Positions 58,971 through 64,000 of a stretch of DNA of 64,000 nt are shown here, one piece after another (position 1 is the first letter of the stretch; every line of letters begins with the position of its first letter). The position numbers and the translations under genes are program-made. Source of the DNA: Syncephalastrum monosporum B8922. Lineage: Eukaryota > Mucoromycota > Mucoromycetes > Mucorales > Syncephalastraceae. The notes beneath the pieces were generated by a model. It ran no database searches. It was not told the origin of the DNA and saw only the letters and a list, made by a program, of their open reading frames with translations. The stretch is taken from the NCBI GenBank assembly GCA_000697355.1, contig JNEN01000921.1, forward strand, positions 1-64,000, read 5' to 3'.

Positions 58971-60149
58971 TCATACTATGGAGGACGTTTCGGTAGTAAT
59001 TGGGCGGTATTTCGGAGCCAAGTGCTTGTTTCTGCGCAGCAGAGAAAAGCAGCGCACCGGTCGCGCCACCAGCAGGAACAGCAAACAACATGCGGTAAGG
59101 AGCACAAGCCAGGAACCGACGTGCCAGTTCTCTATCATAGCAGAGTCGCCGTCGTCCAACTCCACTGCTGTACTCAAACCGCCATCCTCATGGATGACAG
59201 CGGGCGTGTGCTCCTCGTGCTCTCGTAAAGGTGCCATAGTATCAGCAATAATGGCATGACCGGCTAATGACAGATCAGTAAAGTGATGCGTTCAGAGTCT
59301 ATTGACGACGGTACCTCCTGTTAAGTGGATGTTATCCCACCATAAATAGCTATCGACGGGATCCAAACAACGACCCTGGCATACGTCCCAGTAGGCAGAC
59401 TCGACATCTTTGAGATGGTATGGTGCAGGGTCACCCATGGCCGCAGAGAAGGCGGTGTAGACATCGACAAAGGCTATGTCTGTAGTCGCCATATCTTCGA
59501 TGCCGACATTGTAGGCCATCACGCGTTGTTTCTCTTTCCGGCTCTCGGTTCCATGCTGGGTATAGAATGGCGAGAATTCGATGGGTGGCAAGCCCAGAAG
59601 TAATACAGAGCTCTCTGGGTCCCTGCGCCGGATCTCGCTCTTTGTGGTAGCTGTATCAGAGTCCATGCTTACTCCGTTCTGCCTCTTCTTACCACTTGAT
59701 TTTGGACACAAGCCAGTGTCTCTTCTATGTCAAGAGCTGAGTAAATTTGGATCGCGTTAGTCCTTTGGGCGGAATCCACACGCTTTTTTCAAGGTCACCT
59801 GGATTGGTAACGTCACTCAGCCCGATAAAAATGGCATGGACGTTATTTTCAGAGGAGATGGCGACTTGTTTGGCGGCTTCTGCGACCTGTTGCGCCAAAT
59901 AAGACGTGCCTGCCATATCTTTTTGTGTCGGCTTGCAGGCCACTGCGCCTTGTTTGGCATAGCTTTGGAGCTGCATGCGCCATGTGTCGGCTAACCTTTC
60001 ACTCCACAAGGGTCCATTGCTTCTCCGGTTCTTGACGTCTGCAGGGTTCAAGTGGATCAGCACCGGTAAAGAACACTATGCATTTTTTTTCTGTTGTGAA
60101 GGCCCATACCTGAATAGGAATCACCGTAAACAAAGAGTGTACCTGGCAT
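58971..60149 (-). CDS. GDSL-type lipase/acylhydrolase with C-terminal membrane anchor
   Basis: SGNH-fold hydrolase. The start at 60149 gives MPGTLFVYGDSYSDVKNRRS; the nucleophile Ser (about residue 11) is in GDSYSD, and there is no room for a signal peptide. Further blocks: WSERLADTWRMQLQSYAKQG, AVACKPT, NVHAIFIGLSDVTNP (block III position), LLLGLPPIEFSPFY, YLWWDNIHLTGAGHAIIADT with the catalytic Asp and His. After the domain, a Glu/His-rich linker leads to one transmembrane helix (SWLVLLTACCLLFLLVARPV) and a short basic tail, so the protein is probably tail-anchored with a cytosolic catalytic domain. Introns: one after GDSYS; one (59739-59798 approx.) with branch CTAAC; one whose acceptor must be ACAAAG to keep frame; and one before AGHAII. 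About 320 aa. Confidence 0.86.
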
Positions 60150-60345
60150 CACGCAAAGAAGAAAGACGAAATTTTAAATAGAGAAACGAAATATTGACTG
60201 TGGATATGAGTTGCTTTATATGCTTGTAAATATAACAATAAAAAAAAAAGTGGGCTGACGGACGGGATGTTATGGAGGAAACAAAGAAAGATATGCTGAT
60301 GGATGGGGGATTTGTGGAAGGTTGGGACTTTTTTCTTTTCTATTT

Positions 60346-61778
60346 TTAGTGCTGCTGCTTAGCGACCTGTTCACCGGCAACGTACACCCGCTGCACTTGC
60401 AGATCATCGTCCAAGAATACAAAATCGGCATCGGCGCCCACATTCAGTGTACCCTTGCGGTCCTCAATGCCGAGCAGCTGTGCGGGATGCAGCGTTGCCG
60501 CCTCCAGGGCCTCGACCACTGTGCAATTGGTGAACTTTTGGAAGTTGCGCACGCACTGGTCCATAGTGAGCGTGCTTCCCGCGAGCGTCGTCGTGCCCTT
60601 GACATAGGCAGCACCATCCGTATCGACCTGGACGTGCTGACCACCGAGCTGATAGGTGCCCACGGGCAGACCCATCGCAGACAACGCATCGGTGACGAGG
60701 ACTGCGCCAGTCGGGTGGGAATAATACGCTATACGGACCGAGTTGGGGTGGACGTGCACACCGTCACAGATGAGACCAAAGAACGGGCGCGGATCCGGCT
60801 TGGTTCGGCAAGGGGAGGTGGAAGACGGTTCGGGATGGCCCTTGGGTTTGGAAGGCACAGGCAAGTCAGCTGCTCCCAGCACGCCTATCAGGCCGGGGTC
60901 ACGATGGTGGAACTGTTTCAAAGCATGAATAAATATGTTCGTCTTGACCATCCTTTTTTTCCTGTTCTCGAAACACTTACGGCTTGCATCGCATTGAAAA
61001 GATGGGTAATGCTCGTAGCACCTTTGAGGACAGCTTCTTCGGCCTGGGCGATCTGGCAGGCAGAGTGACCCAACGAGACGGTAATTCCACGACTGACCAA
61101 ATCGGGAATACACTCGGTGACGCCGTCGAGTTCAGGCGCCAGGGTCATGATGCTGACGGCCTTGTTACCTTTCTTGAGCTCAGAACCATACGCTTCATCA
61201 AAAGCAGCGATACCCTTTTGCGCGGTCTGGAATACGTTCTGGTCGTGTGCACCCTTCTTTAGTGTAGAAATGAAAGGACCTTCGATATGCGCGCCAAGAA
61301 TCTCAGCTCCGCCCATCGCCGAACCCTTGCGGGCGTTCAAGAGAGGCAGCACCTTTTGGCAAAACTACTGTCAACCCAAACTGCCTGCGTCTTGCGCGCA
61401 TAGACTTACTTTCTCATATACTTCCGGCCGGGAACTGACCACAGTCGGGCAGAAAGATGTGCAGCCATATCGCAGCAGTCCCTTGGCGACGGTATCGATA
61501 TCTTGTTGGAGCTTCTCCACAGGGCCCTCATGGTCGGCAAAATCGATGCCGTAAGCACCGTTGATTTGGGTATCAATGAAGCCAGGAGCCACCAGCATGC
61601 CTTGTGCATCGATGATTTCATCCGCATCTCGGTGGTAGTCGAAGAACAGGTTTTGCGGGTGAATGATCTTGCCATCTTGGAACCACAGATAGTGACCCTC
61701 CACGATTTTGTGGTTGAGCAAGAGCCGTGCGTTGATGATCTTGTATATTTTGCCAGAGGAGAAGTCTTTCACAGCCAT
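60346..61778 (-). CDS. NAG2: N-acetylglucosamine-6-phosphate deacetylase
   Basis: Amidohydrolase removing acetate from GlcNAc-6-P in chitin/GlcNAc catabolism (NagA/DAC1). The start at 61778 gives MAVKDFSSGKIYKIINARLL. Motifs: APGFIDTQINGAYGIDF, GCTSFCPTVVSS, the metal-ligand Glu in GAHIEGPFIS, His in VSLGHSACQIAQ and HLFNAMQAF-HHRDPG, GLICDGVHVHPNS, the catalytic Asp in VLVTDALSAMGLP, VEALEAATLHPAQLLG and NVGADADFVFLDDD. Two GT-AG introns lie near 61354-61410 and 60913-60980. An insertion of about 20 Pro/Lys/Ser residues (LPVPSKPKGHPEPSS..) sits between GVLGAAD and RPFFG compared with usual homologues. It may be an unspliced minor intron or a lineage insertion, but it is open and in frame. 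C-terminus QVAKQQH. Confidence 0.94.
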
Positions 61779-62070
61779 CGTAAAAAATAAAAGAAGACGA
61801 AAAAGTGTATGTGGGGAGGAAAAGGATGGTTGGAAGAAAAGAGAAAGGTAAGAAAGGAAAACTTTTTCTTTTTGCACAAAAAAGAAAACCAGGGTCCCGA
61901 TTTTTCGATTATGTCAGCTGCCTGCCTTTACGTAAGTGGTCCTCTGGGGTCCCTCGAATTAGGCGGACTTTTGGTGTGACCGGATTACATAAGGGTTTAG
62001 TGGGAAGCAGGGTCTCCGCCGCTCGCTTTCTTGGAAATTTATGACTTTTTTCTATATAGAAGATATATGT

Positions 62071-64000
62071 TTACAGGTGGGTATGCGGAGCCGGTCCCAA
62101 AAGTGGTTCCCGGACAGTAGTATCATGAGCCGATGTGGAGGGAAGGATGCGATGCGGGGGTGGAGGTGGGGGTGGGCCCTGAGGATGATTACGTTGCGAG
62201 GGTGCTGCTACAGCTGCGGGTCCTATCGGATGCTGATTACGTTCTTCATCCCCGAACTCAGCCATGAGGGTCGAATGGCTGTACGTAAGCAGGGTCGTAC
62301 TGTTTCTTGACCGGCGCTGCTGATGGTGGCGATAGCCATTTTCTTCCGTTTCTTCTTCGTCGCTTGTCAGTGCCTGTGAGCCGATCATGGGCTGAGCTGA
62401 CCACGATGTCGGCATACTGCGTCCCATGGCACTACGCTTTCGTCTCCCTCGGCCCCGTCGTTCGCTGCTGAATTGCTTCTTCGTGCGACGCCATAGCGTC
62501 ATACGGGCGGGGGGTTGACCCGACTCATACAGTTCGTCACCACCGACGCCAGTCAACAGCACAGCAAGGTTGCGGATCGGAAAAGCAAACAGTGTCAAAA
62601 ACACAGCACAGTGGAGTGCGACTTGGGCGTACCCCACGATTTGCTTGTTTCGGTCGAGTACGGCGAGACTGGCCACGTAAGGTAGATTAAGACAGGTGCC
62701 GATGACGCGCGCTACAGACAACGCCGTGTACTGCACGTTGACGCGATAAGAGGCATGCGGCCAGCGGACAATTTGCGATGTCAAATAGCCGACTTCAGCC
62801 ACCAAAATGACAGCTAATTGTACTGTGCCATTTGACTGGAAACCCGCCACCATGATCCCCACGAGGACATGATAAAAAAGGGAAACGACGAAAAATGAAA
62901 AGGTGTCATCGGTCAAAGTGTTGTACAGGCTTCCATAGCGGAGTAGCAATGTCACGTCTGAAAAGATAAGCGACGGCGGGCGGACGCGGAGAAGCTGGAA
63001 CGAGATGAAGCCATACACCAAGAATATATGGAACACCAAGATGAGTGCGGCGAGAAGAAGTAGGTACCACGGTGCAGGTAGCATCAGCTGGTAGAACGAA
63101 ACAATCATAAGCGGTAGATAGAATAGAGTCATGATGCGGAGGATGATGCCTTATTTTCCATTGCGTGAGTGGACAGCGGTACATGGGTATGATTGTGTAA
63201 TTAAATCAGTGGAAGCGCACGTACCGACAGTGAAATTTCCAACTTTGTGGGACTGGCCGCCAAATCGGAATGGCGAGATGCGGCTGAGCAGAATAACGCC
63301 TGCCCAAAGCATGCCACATAAAATAGTGGCGGCAGCGACGATCATGACAAAGTACAGAAGCGCGGTGATGAAAAAGCCATTCACTGAGATATTGACAGCC
63401 TGGCTGAAAACGCTCATGCCCGTACCAAGGACATTGACGCCCTCATGTTCGTCCGAGCTAGGCGACCAACTTGAAAAAATAGCATCGATGATATGGTGCT
63501 GAATCCAGTCAGCGGGAACGAGCAAGAAGCTCCAAGAAAAGATGGATGTGAAGAGCGGGTAGAATTTGGGGTAGTCGAGGGTGAGCTGACCGGTGATGAC
63601 GACAAATTGACAGTAATAAATGATATCAAAAAAGCCAGGCGTTCTGAGGCGCAAAGCGGCGGGAAGCATGCAATAGTTGGATGTAAGGAGGAGGAGATCG
63701 TGATCGGTATTGGAGACCGTGGCAAAGCAGCTGATCAGTGAGACAAGGGCAGCAAAAATGGTGAAGCTGATGGACAGATATAAAAAGACCTTTTGCCACA
63801 CCGGATTCAGGTAGCCGACCGGTGCAAAAGATACACAGGCCCAAGCAGAGCCATTTCCAGTAGACGGATAGGCACTATACCGCGCAGTGATATCGGCAAA
63901 TGGTAAAGCTGTCCCTTGCAATACAATTGACTGGACAGAAGCATCAGCGGCGGTGTTACAAGACAAAAAAATTGAGTTCATTGGTAACCAGGAGAAGGAG
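62071..64000 (-). CDS. TRP/Flc-type fungal membrane protein, 5' end outside window
   Basis: Partial: the reading frame is open to the window edge, so the ATG at 63981 is internal or not proven as start. It belongs to the fungal TRP-like (Flc/Pkd2) family, linked to FAD transport, calcium and wall integrity. Visible: the end of a lumenal ML-like domain (AWACVSFAPVGYLNPVWQKV), then about nine TM helices, e.g. VFLYLSISFTIFAALVSLIS, SIFSWSFLLVPADWIQHHII, ALLYFVMIVAAATILCGMLW, LFYLPLMIVSFYQLMLP, LVFHIFLVYGFISFQLL, YGSLYNTLTDDTFSFFVVSL, VALHCAVFLTLFAFPIRNLA. SLYNTL-D and the ISRxSPF segment fit the family. A cytosolic tail follows: basic (RRGRGRRKRS), acidic (SDEEETEENG), His/Gln and a poly-Pro run. 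One GT-AG intron (about 63143-63222). Confidence 0.88.

Overview
This window is a gene-dense eukaryotic chromosome segment, most likely from a filamentous fungus. The genes carry many short introns (about 50-180 nt) with GT..AG or GC..AG ends and CTAAC/CTGAC-like branch sites, and 5' leaders are often pyrimidine-rich. The gene set is fungal: Ypd1-type phosphotransfer protein, KRE2-family mannosyltransferase, Kre9/Knh1-like GPI protein, MUB1/SamB MYND protein, Fus1-like SH3 membrane protein and Flc/TRP protein. A Sec2 homologue that keeps the Rabin8-like C-terminus, together with the compact intron-rich style, suggests an early-diverging lineage such as Mucoromycota; this placement is an inference. 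There are no operons, phage, IS elements or CRISPR arrays, and I found no convincing tRNA or rRNA gene.

Layout. 0-6.3 kb: cytochrome P450, histidinol-phosphate aminotransferase and PC4/Sub1-type coactivator, all on minus. 6.3-10.8 kb: gene-poor, with coding-like islands that may be decayed genes. 10.8-27 kb: Kre9-like GPI protein (minus) divergent from a Sec2/Rabin8 exchange factor (plus), HPt protein (plus) convergent with Use1 SNARE (minus), then acetylornithine aminotransferase, EFL1 GTPase, an unknown coiled-coil protein with PPxY-type motifs and a GT15 mannosyltransferase, all minus. 27-34 kb: mostly intergenic, with two small secreted proteins and a Fus1-like SH3 membrane protein. 34-43 kb: Tvp38/DedA protein, secreted amine oxidase and ubiquitin-specific protease (plus), then ISU1 and the MUB1-like protein (minus). 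43-53 kb: NHP2 (plus), glycerol-3-phosphate acyltransferase (minus), a small secreted crystallin-like protein (plus) and long gene-poor stretches. 53-64 kb: Ras GTPase (plus), then NRDE2, a GDSL hydrolase, GlcNAc-6-phosphate deacetylase and a TRP/Flc membrane protein cut by the window end (minus).

The genes do not form one pathway. Themes include the cell surface and secretion (Kre9-like, GT15, Sec2, Use1, Tvp38, Flc/TRP, small secreted proteins), amino-acid synthesis (HIS5, ARG8), ribosome/RNP maturation (EFL1, NHP2, NRDE2) and ubiquitin biology (USP, MUB1-like, PPxY protein). I did not find a clearly new multi-gene system. The most unusual items are three AG|GCAAGY (GC-AG) introns in three genes within 15 kb, the Fus1-like protein with an odd poly-Phe first exon, the Rabin8-like Sec2, a crystallin-like small secreted protein, and homopolymer tracts inside coding exons. 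Splice sites were assigned by eye from reading frame and family conservation, not from transcript data.
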